Shown here: one piece after another, positions 7,164 to 15,344 of the stretch | How the letters are laid out: each line of letters opens with the position of its first letter | How positions within the stretch are numbered: position 1 is the first letter of the stretch | DNA from: Parabacteroides sp. Marseille-P3160 | Lineage (GTDB): Bacteria; Bacteroidota; Bacteroidia; Bacteroidales; Tannerellaceae | NCBI RefSeq assembly: GCF_900162725.1 | Contig: NZ_LT799418.1 | Span: forward strand, 2,148,740-2,212,739 | Direction of reading: 5' to 3' | Length of the DNA: 64,000 bases | Notes under the pieces: generated by a model | What the model saw: the letters and a program-made list of their open reading frames with translations, nothing else | What the model was told of the DNA's origin: nothing | Database searches by the model: none | Made by a program: the position numbers and the translations under genes

Positions 7164-8234
7164 ATGAAACAAAAGAAAAATATTGGGGCTAAATTATTGC
7201 CTAACCTGCCTCCAGGTTCTATTTTATCGGAGATTCGCAAATTTATGGAAGTGGAAAATGTTCCTCTCTTTAGATTTGTACAACTTGTTACTTCTCTACA
7301 ACGAGGCACAGAGAAATTTCAAGATGTAAAAGAGTTGCCTGAAAATGTCAGGCAATTACTAGTATCACGATTCGGAGAAACACCTTTGCCCCTTAATCCA
7401 GTACTTGTTCAATCAGCAGAACAAGTTGAAAAAGTCCTTTTTGAAACACAGACCAAAGCCTATGTAGAGACCGTTCATTCACGTTATCGTGCAGGATGGT
7501 CTTCAGTTTGTATCTCTTCACAAGCCGGATGTAATTTAGGATGTGCTTTTTGTGCAACAGGAGCTACCGGATTTACATGTAATTTAAGTGCAGATGAGAT
7601 ATGTGCGCAAGTAGTACACTCTCTTTGGCAAAAATTGCCCGACAGTATTTCTTTTATGGGTATGGGGGAGGCATTGGCTAACCCTCATTTTTTTGAAGCA
7701 TTGAACGTTTTGACTAGTGACGGATATGGCAGTTTTTCACCACGAAGAGTTACTGTATCAACAGTTGGTTTTGCGCCAAACCTGCATAGACTTACGACAG
7801 AGTACCCACAAGTCAATGTAACTTTATCTGTCCACTCTCCATTTGCAGAGCAACGGATGGAATTAATCCCACTCGAACACCGTTTTTCTTTGAAAGAGAA
7901 TCTTTCAATACTAAATCAACATACCATCAAAACACATCGTAAAGTTTATCTTGCGTATTTGTTGATTTCGGGAGTAAACGATTCTATTATTCATTTAAAA
8001 GCATTGGAGAAATTAGTGAAGTCACAAAAGCGTCCGGAGCTTTTTCATGTAAATGTAATTGCCTACAATAACGCTGTGGGTGCAAAGTCTGACTACAAAG
8101 CACCAACAGAGAAAAATATAATTGAGTTTGTTTCGGAATTACGTGTTCGTGGTATTTCTGCGACCCGCAGACAACAATTTGGAGCATCAATAGATGCAGC
8201 TTGCGGACAGCTCTACGCTAAGAATTTTTTATAA
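7164..8234 (+). CDS. cfr-like: Cfr-like radical SAM 23S rRNA A2503 methyltransferase
   Basis: 356 residues. The radical SAM cluster motif is CNLGCAFCATG, and the SAM-binding region reads FMGMGEALANP. Cfr and housekeeping RlmN are related; here ALAN after MGMGE, SPRRVTVSTVG, PQVN followed by LSVHSPF, and the ending IDAACGQLYAKN resemble Cfr more than RlmN, which normally reads MGMGEPL. Cfr adds a methyl group to C8 of A2503 and gives resistance to phenicols, lincosamides, oxazolidinones, pleuromutilins and streptogramin A. The gene lies 10 bp after the ABC-F gene, almost certainly cotranscribed under the same leader. It is clearly divergent from the staphylococcal Cfr sequence as I remember it, so activity is inferred. 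Confidence 0.8.
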   Translation: MKQKKNIGAKLLPNLPPGSILSEIRKFMEVENVPLFRFVQLVTSLQRGTEKFQDVKELPENVRQLLVSRFGETPLPLNPVLVQSAEQVEKVLFETQTKAYVETVHSRYRAGWSSVCISSQAGCNLGCAFCATGATGFTCNLSADEICAQVVHSLWQKLPDSISFMGMGEALANPHFFEALNVLTSDGYGSFSPRRVTVSTVGFAPNLHRLTTEYPQVNVTLSVHSPFAEQRMELIPLEHRFSLKENLSILNQHTIKTHRKVYLAYLLISGVNDSIIHLKALEKLVKSQKRPELFHVNVIAYNNAVGAKSDYKAPTEKNIIEFVSELRVRGISATRRQQFGASIDAACGQLYAKNFL

Positions 8235-8432
8235 TAAAACCCTAATAAAAGTAGATTTGGATACGACTATCTATCATTGATAACCCTTTCAAGGCAGATG
8301 TCTGCTAAAGAGAATTGGTGAATATTGAAATGTTTACCACGGATATCTTATGCCATATTCCAAGAGTTATTTCATGCTATAAAGAGATTTTGTTTTTTGC
8401 ATGCAAAATCTTATCATTTAAATCTACAGAAA

Positions 8433-9278
8433 ATGATTAGAAAAATAGATAACATATCAAGACGGATTGAGAGCGAAATTCAGTTGAGAGAATTGGATAT
8501 ATCTGATATTATAAGAGATGTGCCACATATTATTCAGATTTTGGAGAAGGGTTTTTTAGAAGTAAAACAATTAGTTTCTAAAAATAAGTTTAATACATAT
8601 TATGAAGAGATTACATTCTTTAAGGAGATAAAGCCCAGATTGTTTTCAAAATTGATATACTACAAGAAAATACACAATTTAGAATTAAACAAGCCGGTCT
8701 GTGGGTATGAAGCAATAAAAGAATATTTTGAACGGGAACAGGAATACATAAACTTATTTCACCACAAAAACAACGATTTTATCCAATATTACCGATTAGG
8801 GAAAACTATTCTGGACGAATATTATTTTCTAAGGAATAGACATGAGCCGGGTTTGAATCTGGAGTCTTTTTACTTTGAAAGAGACCCTGATTTTTCTACC
8901 AATTATGATTTCAAAGCAGCAAAACTATTAGCCAATGATATGTTGGCAACATATCTGAAATCGGAATTAATAAAGCTGAAACAGAGTGAAGATACTATTA
9001 ACGGAGCTTTAAGTGTAAATGGCAAATATAGATGGACTGACACAAAGTCTGCTTTGGTAGAGCTAATTTATGCTATTCATGCAGAACAGAGTGTTAATTC
9101 TGGTAATATTGACTTAAAGATTTTGTCTTCAATATTTGAGCAAATGTTTAATATTGAGTTGGGTGATATTTATCGAATATTTGTTGAAATCAGGGGGAGA
9201 AAAGGAGAACGAACAACTTATTTGAATCGCTTGATACTTGCTCTTAATAAACGAATGAACAATGCGGATAATAAGTGA
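8433..9278 (+). CDS. rteC: RteC-family regulator, copy 2
   Basis: 281 residues from the ATG at 8433, the same length as copy 1 and collinear with it from the first residues (DISDIIRDVP; copy 1 MSDIIRDVP). The frame is open 36 codons further upstream, but that part has no counterpart in copy 1, so the internal start is preferred. Shared blocks include FFKEIKP, LFSKLI, FIQYYR and LESFYFERDP. It follows the Cfr-like gene by about 200 bp and ends at a clear terminator. In CTnDOT, RteC switches on excision, so this copy could tie ABC-F/Cfr induction to element mobility. Confidence 0.85.
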   Translation: MIRKIDNISRRIESEIQLRELDISDIIRDVPHIIQILEKGFLEVKQLVSKNKFNTYYEEITFFKEIKPRLFSKLIYYKKIHNLELNKPVCGYEAIKEYFEREQEYINLFHHKNNDFIQYYRLGKTILDEYYFLRNRHEPGLNLESFYFERDPDFSTNYDFKAAKLLANDMLATYLKSELIKLKQSEDTINGALSVNGKYRWTDTKSALVELIYAIHAEQSVNSGNIDLKILSSIFEQMFNIELGDIYRIFVEIRGRKGERTTYLNRLILALNKRMNNADNK

Positions 9279-9299
9279 TTTTGATTTAAAACATTAAAT

Positions 9300-9333
9300 A
9301 ACCCAAGTTGTGTACAGCTTGGGTTATTTATTT
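9300..9333 (+). terminator. Terminator after RteC copy 2
   Basis: AACCCAAG (9300-9307) pairs with CTTGGGTT (9318-9325) and is followed by ATTTATTT. It closes the drug-response block. The remaining 200 bp to the next gene hold a probable promoter (ATCTTTG near 9505) and no other gene. Confidence 0.75.
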
Positions 9334-9532
9334 AAATAGACAATAAAAGGTATTTTGTAACGGTTGAATTTGATCATACATAATCTTTCTATTTAGCCAT
9401 AATAAAGATAATTATTTGTTTTTAAGATAGATATAGGAATTAGAAGAAAAATATCACCCAACATGGGTTCGTCTTGTGAAATCCACATTTTAATCCTTCC
9501 GATCTTTGCAGAGAATCAATAAACGATAGATT

Positions 9533-9892
9533 ATGGATGTGATAATGATAGAATCAAAAGCATTTAAGGAGCTGGAAGCAAAGATAAATACTATTGCGGA
9601 TTATATCCTCAATAAACAGGAAGCGGAAAGTATCAACGAAGATGAAATTTGGGTAGATAGTTACGAAGTCTGCACATTCTTAAAAATCAGTGACAAGACA
9701 TTACAAAGACTTCGGGTAGCAGGAATAATTGCTTATTCCAATATCCGGGGAAGATATTTCTACAAAATCGGAGAAATAAAACGAATGTTGGAAGAGCGAC
9801 TGATTAGAAGTAATACCGAATGTCTTAATGACTTAGTAACGAACCATAAATTATATGTTAAGGAAAGAAGAAATCTTAGAAAAGACAAGTAA
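9533..9892 (+). CDS. Helix-turn-helix (excisionase-type) DNA-binding protein
   Basis: 119 residues. An N-terminal helical part is followed by an HTH_17/MerR-like domain: WVDSYEVCTFLKISDKTLQR, LRVAGIIAYSNIRGRYFYK, IGEIKRMLEERL. Small proteins of this kind are common near Bacteroidales integrases and primases and act as excisionase or transcription factors. The gene overlaps the primase-helicase by 38 bp, so the two are translationally linked. Confidence 0.8.
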   Translation: MDVIMIESKAFKELEAKINTIADYILNKQEAESINEDEIWVDSYEVCTFLKISDKTLQRLRVAGIIAYSNIRGRYFYKIGEIKRMLEERLIRSNTECLNDLVTNHKLYVKERRNLRKDK

Positions 9893-11885
9893 TGGATTGA
9901 ATGTATTTAGACATTACATCCCTTGCCAATGGCGTGTAGGTCGGAATTTCTTCAATCCATTATACGAAGACAAGAAGGCTTCTTGTAATATCTATTTTGA
10001 CAGAAAAGCAAGCACTTACAAACTGAAAGATTTCGGCAATGACGAATATAGTGGAGATTGTTTCTACTTTGTAAGTAAACTGAAGGGATTGAACTGTAAT
10101 AATGCCAGCGATTTTGTGGAAATATTAAAAATGATAAACCAAGACTTGTCGTTAGGATTACTGGAAAATGTTGAAAGATCTGTACCGTTCATTCCAGAGC
10201 CACCCATTTCAGCTATACCTGAAAATAAATCCAAGCCATACAGTTTTATGGAACAGAAATTTACCCGAAATGAATTGGAGTACTGGCAACAATACGGTAT
10301 AACTACTGAAATGCTGAAAGCATATAAAGTTTGTTCCATCAAGGAGTTTAAAAGTGAAAACAACGAAGAAAAATCTTACTCAATCGTTTCATCAGCTTTA
10401 GAACCCATCTTCGGATACAAAAGCAAACGTTATATCAAATTATATCGGCCATTCTCAAAAATGCGCTTCCTATATGGCGGTGATATTGGTGAAAAATATT
10501 GTTTTGGATTGGAACAATTACCCGCCAAAGGAGATACGGTCTTTATCACAGGCGGTGAAAAAGATGTGCTTTCTCTTGCATCACATAGTTTCCATGCAAT
10601 ATGCTTCAATAGCGAAACTGTAAGCGTTCCTACTGAAATTATACACAAGCTAACGTTTCGTTTCAAGCACATCGTCTTGCTTTATGATATGGATAAAACA
10701 GGTTTGGAAAGTTCTGCAAAGCATGAAAAGCAATTATCGGGACATGGAATAAAACGACTTTTACTTCCACTTCCAGGAACGAAAGAAGAGAAAGATATAT
10801 CCGATTATTTCAGGCTGGGAAACATCAGAGAGTCATTCCTTAAACTATTTCTTGATTTATTAGATACTCTATATAGCGATACTATGACCATGTTGAAATC
10901 GTGCGAGATAGATTTTAATAATCCTCCGGAAAAGGCTCAGGAAATTATTTCTGCTGGGGATGTACCACTGGGAACACAAGGAAATATTCTTTGCATCACG
11001 GGTGGTGAGGGAACAGGGAAAAGCAACTATGTTGCAGCGTTAGTGGCGGGGTCAATCCGACCTGAAAATAGTCAGGTTGATACATTAGGAATCAATGTGT
11101 ATCCAAACACCCAAAACAAGGCCGTTTTGCTATATGACACAGAACAATCGGAAGTACAGCTATTCAAGAATGTTTCTAATCTTCTAAAACGAGCAAAACG
11201 ATCTGAAAAGCCGGATGAGTTCAAAGCCTTCTGCTTAACAGGAATGTCCCGCAAAGAACGTCTACAGGCTATCGTTCAAAGCATGGATAAATTTCATTAT
11301 CAATATGGCGGTATCCGGCTGGTAGTCATTGACGGCATTGCAGATTTGGTGCATTCCGCCAATGACGAAGTGGAAAGCCTTCGCATAGTGGATGAGCTTT
11401 ATCGGTTAGCCGGAATTTATCAAACCTGTATTATATGCGTTCTTCACTATGTTCCGAACGGATTAAAGCTTCGTGGACACCTGGGGTCTGAACTCCAACG
11501 CAAAGCAGCTGCTATCCTTTCCATCGAACTGGATGGCGATGCCACTATCTCAGTAGTCAAAGCCCTGAAAGTAAGGGAAGGCAGTCCGTTAGATGTTCCG
11601 TTGATGCTCTTTTCTTGGGACAAGGAAGCTGGAATGCACCTATATCGTGGCGAAAAGCCCCGCGAAGAAAAAGAGAAGCGGAAAGAAAAGGAACTGGTAA
11701 GCGTAGCCCGTGAGGTTTTCGATCAGCAAACCTATATAACCTATATAGACCTGTGCGAACAGATACAACAAATTATGGATGTAAAGGAACGCACGGCAAA
11801 AAGCTATATACGTTTTATGCGGGAGAAGGAAATAATCATCAAAGACCCTTCAAACCAGAGTTATTTTATCAAAGGTCATATATAA
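9855..11885 (+). CDS. Toprim/RecA-like primase-helicase
   Basis: 676 residues in three parts. The N-terminal domain resembles the DNA-recognition part of mobile-element primases (FFNPLYEDKKASCNIYFDRK, then YKLKDFGNDEYSGDCFYFV). A Toprim domain follows with the acidic triad pattern ITGGEKDVLSLA and LLYDMDKTG. The C-terminal half is a RecA-like ATPase with Walker A ITGGEGTGKSNYVA and Walker B RLVVIDGIADLV, then a possible winged helix. Such proteins prime and unwind single-stranded element DNA during transfer or replication. No TraP primase is present in the tra operon, so this enzyme may fill that role. It is flanked by two small HTH genes in the same operon. Confidence 0.8.
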   Translation: MLRKEEILEKTSNGLNVFRHYIPCQWRVGRNFFNPLYEDKKASCNIYFDRKASTYKLKDFGNDEYSGDCFYFVSKLKGLNCNNASDFVEILKMINQDLSLGLLENVERSVPFIPEPPISAIPENKSKPYSFMEQKFTRNELEYWQQYGITTEMLKAYKVCSIKEFKSENNEEKSYSIVSSALEPIFGYKSKRYIKLYRPFSKMRFLYGGDIGEKYCFGLEQLPAKGDTVFITGGEKDVLSLASHSFHAICFNSETVSVPTEIIHKLTFRFKHIVLLYDMDKTGLESSAKHEKQLSGHGIKRLLLPLPGTKEEKDISDYFRLGNIRESFLKLFLDLLDTLYSDTMTMLKSCEIDFNNPPEKAQEIISAGDVPLGTQGNILCITGGEGTGKSNYVAALVAGSIRPENSQVDTLGINVYPNTQNKAVLLYDTEQSEVQLFKNVSNLLKRAKRSEKPDEFKAFCLTGMSRKERLQAIVQSMDKFHYQYGGIRLVVIDGIADLVHSANDEVESLRIVDELYRLAGIYQTCIICVLHYVPNGLKLRGHLGSELQRKAAAILSIELDGDATISVVKALKVREGSPLDVPLMLFSWDKEAGMHLYRGEKPREEKEKRKEKELVSVAREVFDQQTYITYIDLCEQIQQIMDVKERTAKSYIRFMREKEIIIKDPSNQSYFIKGHI

Positions 11886-11894
11886 TCAGCAACC

Positions 11895-12173
11895 ATGAAT
11901 ATAGATAGAGAAAATTTTGAAGCATGGATGGAACGCATGCTAGACAGATTCGATATGCTGGACAAAAAAATAGAGCGACTCACCACTCAGCGCAATTGTT
12001 TGGATGGCGAACAGCTTTTGGATAATCAGGATTTGATGTTTCTTTTGAAAGTCAGTACCCGAACACTCCAACGCTACAGGAAAAAAGGTATTCTTCCTTT
12101 TTTCAAATTAGATGATGGCAGGTGCTACTATAAAGCCACCGATGTTCATAAATTAATTCTTGAGAAACTGTAA
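11895..12173 (+). CDS. Helix-turn-helix domain protein
   Basis: 92 residues: an N-terminal coiled helix (MDRFD-type pattern, LDRFDMLDKKIERL), then LLDNQDLMFLLKVSTRTLQR, YRKKGILPFFKLDDGRCYYK and DVHKLILEKL, the same HTH_17 family as the genes at 9533, 56721 and 57023. It closely resembles the 57023 protein (LDNQD, TLQ, YYK, DV). It starts 10 bp after the primase-helicase and is convergent with the nuclease gene on the other strand. Confidence 0.75.
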   Translation: MNIDRENFEAWMERMLDRFDMLDKKIERLTTQRNCLDGEQLLDNQDLMFLLKVSTRTLQRYRKKGILPFFKLDDGRCYYKATDVHKLILEKL

Positions 12174-12176
12174 ATA

Positions 12177-13328
12177 TTACGTAAGCCAATCTTTTGAAAT
12201 TTCAAGTATTGCGTCTAAATCATCACCTGTATTATCGATAATATGCCCTTTTTCCACATAATTAAATTTTAATCCTATTTCATTGAAATCCATTTTATTT
12301 TCAGAGAAAGGATGTTCATAGAACCAATAATTAGCAACAGGGATATTATGAGGACATATTTTAGAAACAAAGACACCTGTAAGATTTTTAAGCCGAGCCC
12401 CTTTCTTATCTAAAAATACACCATCAATCTGACGTATCCATTTTTCGTCCCTGTCATCTGGATTTGTAGACCACGACCATGCTAATGACCCCCAAATAGC
12501 ATTATCAACATCAATTTTTCCCGACGTCATAATATCTAATGAGTTCATACATACAATAAATGGCTTATCTAATTTCCCATATCTTTTTGCTTTTTTCTCA
12601 ATAGAATCTTTGAGGGATTCTTCACCACCACCCCAGAACGTTTCTATTGGATACATTCCTATCGGACGTTTTTTTTCTTTTCTGGCAGATGGTATTACAG
12701 GGATAGGTTTTATAATTATGTGAATATCTCCATTATTATATTCAATAACAGGCAATTTATCAACACCTTCTTTATCAATTTCATCACTTAATATGTCTGG
12801 GTTGATTTTCTTTAATTCTTTTTCAATATGTGTGATTATTCCTTTTGTACTAGGTTGTTTTTGTGTAAGGATATTGAAAGATTGAATATGTAAAAGGAAA
12901 TTCTCTGAATTTAATTTATTCAGATTATCGTAAAATTCATTTATTTTTCTCTCAAAAGCTTCCTGTTCCTTTGTCTTGTTTTTAACGACTTTTGCTTCAA
13001 CGTATATTTCTAAATCATCTTTAAAAATTAAAAAATCAGGTTTTTTAGGTGAAGAACATAAATCAGGATGAATGATAATTTTATAGCCTAATTTGCTAAA
13101 TAATTCATATAGGAATAGTTCATAAAATTCAGAATCAAAATCTTTTTTGAATCTGCTCTTTAACTCTTTTTTTTCTTCTTTAGGATAACGAGAAAACCAG
13201 CCTTCCAAAGCATCTCTTACTTTCGTTATATCAGTTCTCGCACTGATATTATAATAGTCATAAGTATTTTCATTATGCTTTGCAGCTTCTAAATATGTTC
13301 TCTCAATAGAATCAAATAAATTACACAT
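12177..13328 (-). CDS. Putative PD-(D/E)XK nuclease, stand-alone
   Basis: 383 residues with a nuclease-like core: a helix with acidic residues around 65-77 (DSEFYELFLYELFSKLGYK), PD at 97-98 (KKPDFLIFKDD) and ExK at 111-113 (YVEAKVV). That is the PD-(D/E)XK restriction-like signature. The rest is not recognised. It ends 3 bp from the convergent HTH gene and has no modification methylase beside it. It is probably cargo with a restriction or defence role; the fold is likely, the target is unknown. Confidence 0.55.
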   Translation of the reverse strand: MCNLFDSIERTYLEAAKHNENTYDYYNISARTDITKVRDALEGWFSRYPKEEKKELKSRFKKDFDSEFYELFLYELFSKLGYKIIIHPDLCSSPKKPDFLIFKDDLEIYVEAKVVKNKTKEQEAFERKINEFYDNLNKLNSENFLLHIQSFNILTQKQPSTKGIITHIEKELKKINPDILSDEIDKEGVDKLPVIEYNNGDIHIIIKPIPVIPSARKEKKRPIGMYPIETFWGGGEESLKDSIEKKAKRYGKLDKPFIVCMNSLDIMTSGKIDVDNAIWGSLAWSWSTNPDDRDEKWIRQIDGVFLDKKGARLKNLTGVFVSKICPHNIPVANYWFYEHPFSENKMDFNEIGLKFNYVEKGHIIDNTGDDLDAILEISKDWLT

Positions 13329-13556
13329 ATGCTTTGTAAATTAATGCTTTATGTAAAAGTACATATAAAAAATGCCAATACACAGTTTTGAACAAATAAA
13401 AAGATAATAGAGATTACGCCACTCTTTTTCCAAAATAAAATAAAAGCACTCAGTGCCCCTGCCGGGTGTTAACCACAAAAAGAATCTCAATAATAGATAA
13501 CATAAAATCTATTCACAATGGAATTTTCTTTGGTAAAGATACGAAAATTCAGATTA

Positions 13557-14519
13557 TTACATCCTACGGTTCTTTGATCTCTTTGGAGCTTCGGCCTGCT
13601 TATACTCTTTGACCTTTTCCTGCTTTTCAACTTGTTTTTCGGTTGGTTGGTTTTGAGCTTTTTTCAAAGGTTCGCCCAGGTTCTTGGTTGCTTCATTGGT
13701 TTTGCCTTCGGAATTGACTGCTACCTGTGTTTTGTGTTCGTTGGTTGGGGTTATTTCTTTGGCTTTCTCTTTCGCTTTATCAGGATTGAATTTGTAGAAA
13801 TCCAGCTTTCCTTTTTCATGGTTTACCTTTACATAGGCATTATATTCCTGACCTTCTTTATCTTTCAACCCTTTCACATAGATGGTTTTATCTGCCCGCA
13901 AATCAGCCTGCTGTTTGTCGGATAACTCCACCCCTGCAAGGGATTTGGGAATACGCACCCCTTCGGACTGGTCGTTCCTCTGCTGTTGTCCCTGTTGCTG
14001 GATTTGCTTTTGCTCTTTTTCGGAAAAGATAAATTCAAGGCTGCGTTTTTCCGCATTGACCTGAACGAAGGCAGAAAACTGTTTATTCTTGGCGGAAATC
14101 ATATTTTCAAGGAATACCGCTTTACCTTCCATCAGGACTGCTTTTTGTTTTTCATCCAGCTTAACGCCTTTTATTTCATCAGGAAGTCTGAGGGACGAAG
14201 CCTTCATGGATACCAATTCGTTGGTCTGTTTGTCGATGCTGATAAAAGAAGGTACAAGTTCGCCTGTACGGTAGTTTTTTACATCAACAATTCTACCCAT
14301 ATTTCCGGTTTCCCTAAGATTCTTTTTGTCGTCATCGGTAAACTGGTGTCCAAAGAACGGACGGTCAAGTTCCGGCTCTTTACGGATACCATGAATAGCC
14401 AATACCACATTCCCTTCACTGTCCGGACGGAACGAAAGCCGGGCATCCGTTTTCATTACCATTGACCCGAAGTTAGCTTCAATCGGAAGGGTAGAAGGCG
14501 ACTTATATCCCCGCAGCAT
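13557..14519 (-). CDS. DUF3945-domain protein (downstream half of a split gene)
   Basis: 320 residues. Two related repeats are visible (LPDEIKGVKLDEKQKAVLMEGKA and IPKSLAGVELSDKQQADLRADK, both leading to Y/F-x-A-x-V-x-V strands), typical of DUF3945 in Bacteroidales conjugative elements, followed by a long charged, low-complexity C-terminal tail. The first residues MLRGYKSPSTLPIEANFG are normally internal to a longer DUF4099-DUF3945 protein. The gene starts 5 bp after the stop of the DUF4099 part in another frame. Function in the element is unknown; it may work near the topoisomerase or mobilization genes. Confidence 0.75.
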   Translation of the reverse strand: MLRGYKSPSTLPIEANFGSMVMKTDARLSFRPDSEGNVVLAIHGIRKEPELDRPFFGHQFTDDDKKNLRETGNMGRIVDVKNYRTGELVPSFISIDKQTNELVSMKASSLRLPDEIKGVKLDEKQKAVLMEGKAVFLENMISAKNKQFSAFVQVNAEKRSLEFIFSEKEQKQIQQQGQQQRNDQSEGVRIPKSLAGVELSDKQQADLRADKTIYVKGLKDKEGQEYNAYVKVNHEKGKLDFYKFNPDKAKEKAKEITPTNEHKTQVAVNSEGKTNEATKNLGEPLKKAQNQPTEKQVEKQEKVKEYKQAEAPKRSKNRRM

Positions 14520-14524
14520 AGGTT

Positions 14525-15040
14525 CTAAAGCCTTTGACTTCTCAAACTGTTTTTTTTGTTGATACCCAGACCTTTAAGGTCATCCCAGTTGATTCTGTTA
14601 GGGTCGATGAAATATTTGTTCGTATCAGTCTTCTGTTCCTTCACTGTGGATTCTTTTTGATTCTCCACTTTCAGGTCTTTAGGCTCGATACGAATTTTAT
14701 CAAGCATCTCATCCGCAGCAGGTGTCGGGTTCTTGATATTCTCCTGAATGATTTTTACTGTCCGTTCGGTGTCTTCAGAAGCTACTTTGAAGAAACTGAA
14801 ACGGGTCGGGTCTTTTAGCTGATTGAAAAAGTTCTTCAAGAAATTTTCAAGTGCGTTACCCTGCTTATCCACTTTCAGGAAATCGTTGTTATGTTCCTGC
14901 TTCGGCGGAACGGTTTCCAGTTCCCCGTTTTCATCAATACCCTTTACGGCATTAATCGTTTTCTTTTCCTTGTCAAAGACAAGAAGAATGTCCATCATCT
15001 GTTCATCAGAGCCGGACTTGTTTTTTGAATTTACATCCAT
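14525..15040 (-). CDS. DUF4099-domain protein (upstream half of a split gene)
   Basis: 171 residues from the ATG at 15040. The frame is open 30 codons further upstream, but that stretch is hydrophobic and unlike the family. The protein contains MMDILLVFDKEKKTINAVKG and ends in the helix-forming NWDDLKGLGINKK, then leaves the family pattern for NSLRSQRL and a stop. Shifting by -1 at the A8 run (14557-14550) restores QFEKSKALEPMLRG and joins the DUF3945 frame. It is therefore the N-terminal half of one gene, separated by a frameshift that is programmed, mutational or a base-calling error. Confidence 0.75.
   Translation of the reverse strand: MDVNSKNKSGSDEQMMDILLVFDKEKKTINAVKGIDENGELETVPPKQEHNNDFLKVDKQGNALENFLKNFFNQLKDPTRFSFFKVASEDTERTVKIIQENIKNPTPAADEMLDKIRIEPKDLKVENQKESTVKEQKTDTNKYFIDPNRINWDDLKGLGINKKNSLRSQRL
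14549..14555 (-). other. Possible -1 frameshift site (A_AAA_AAC)
   Basis: On the minus strand the codons read AAC AAA AAA AAC, so the heptamer A_AAA_AAC fits the classical -1 slippery pattern in the zero frame. After a -1 slip the frame continues CAG TTT GAG and runs through the whole DUF3945 gene to 13557. No strong downstream stem was obvious by eye. Confidence 0.5.
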
Positions 15041-15220
15041 AACTTTAATTTTTAATGGTGAATAAAAACTTATCGAATTAAAAGTACGGATGAAATAGTT
15101 TACATATAGGAACGTGGCGTTAGGTGGCACAGGTTGGCGTTATTTGGCTTATATTAATATTTTCTATCATCTATTTTTAGCTGCAAAAATTAAATTTGTA
15201 TCTTTACAAACCATTTGTTT

Positions 15221-15248
15221 TGGACACAAATTATTGTCCATTTGGACA
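15221..15248 (+). promoter_or_regulatory. Operator-like TGGACA/TGTCCA cluster
   Basis: TGGACA at 15221-15226, TGTCCA at 15235-15240 and TGGACA at 15243-15248 form an inverted repeat plus a direct repeat, 23-50 bp downstream of a possible -7 box TAAATTTG (15191-15198). The cluster lies between the divergent DUF4099 gene and the 484-aa nuclease gene and could be an operator for either. The rest of the 300-bp gap shows nothing else. Confidence 0.45.
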
Positions 15249-15344
15249 TTCATTTTTTGGAAAAACATGATAACTTGCTGAAAATCATTTTTTTAAAAAA
15301 AGCGAGAAGCCCTTTTAAGAGTAATTTTATATAAATAGTGTGGT

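Noticed and set aside
7164-8234. Housekeeping RlmN methyltransferase
   Set aside because: The MGMGEALAN motif, the HSPF region and the operon with an ABC-F gene behind a folded leader fit Cfr better; phylogeny would settle it.
932-9278. A composite transposon around the drug-response block
   Set aside because: No transposase gene or matching terminal repeats were found on either side of the block.
13986-14465. A 159-codon frame antisense to the DUF3945 gene
   Set aside because: Shadow of the real coding frame; rich in Phe and Ile as expected from reverse reading of a Lys/Glu-rich gene.
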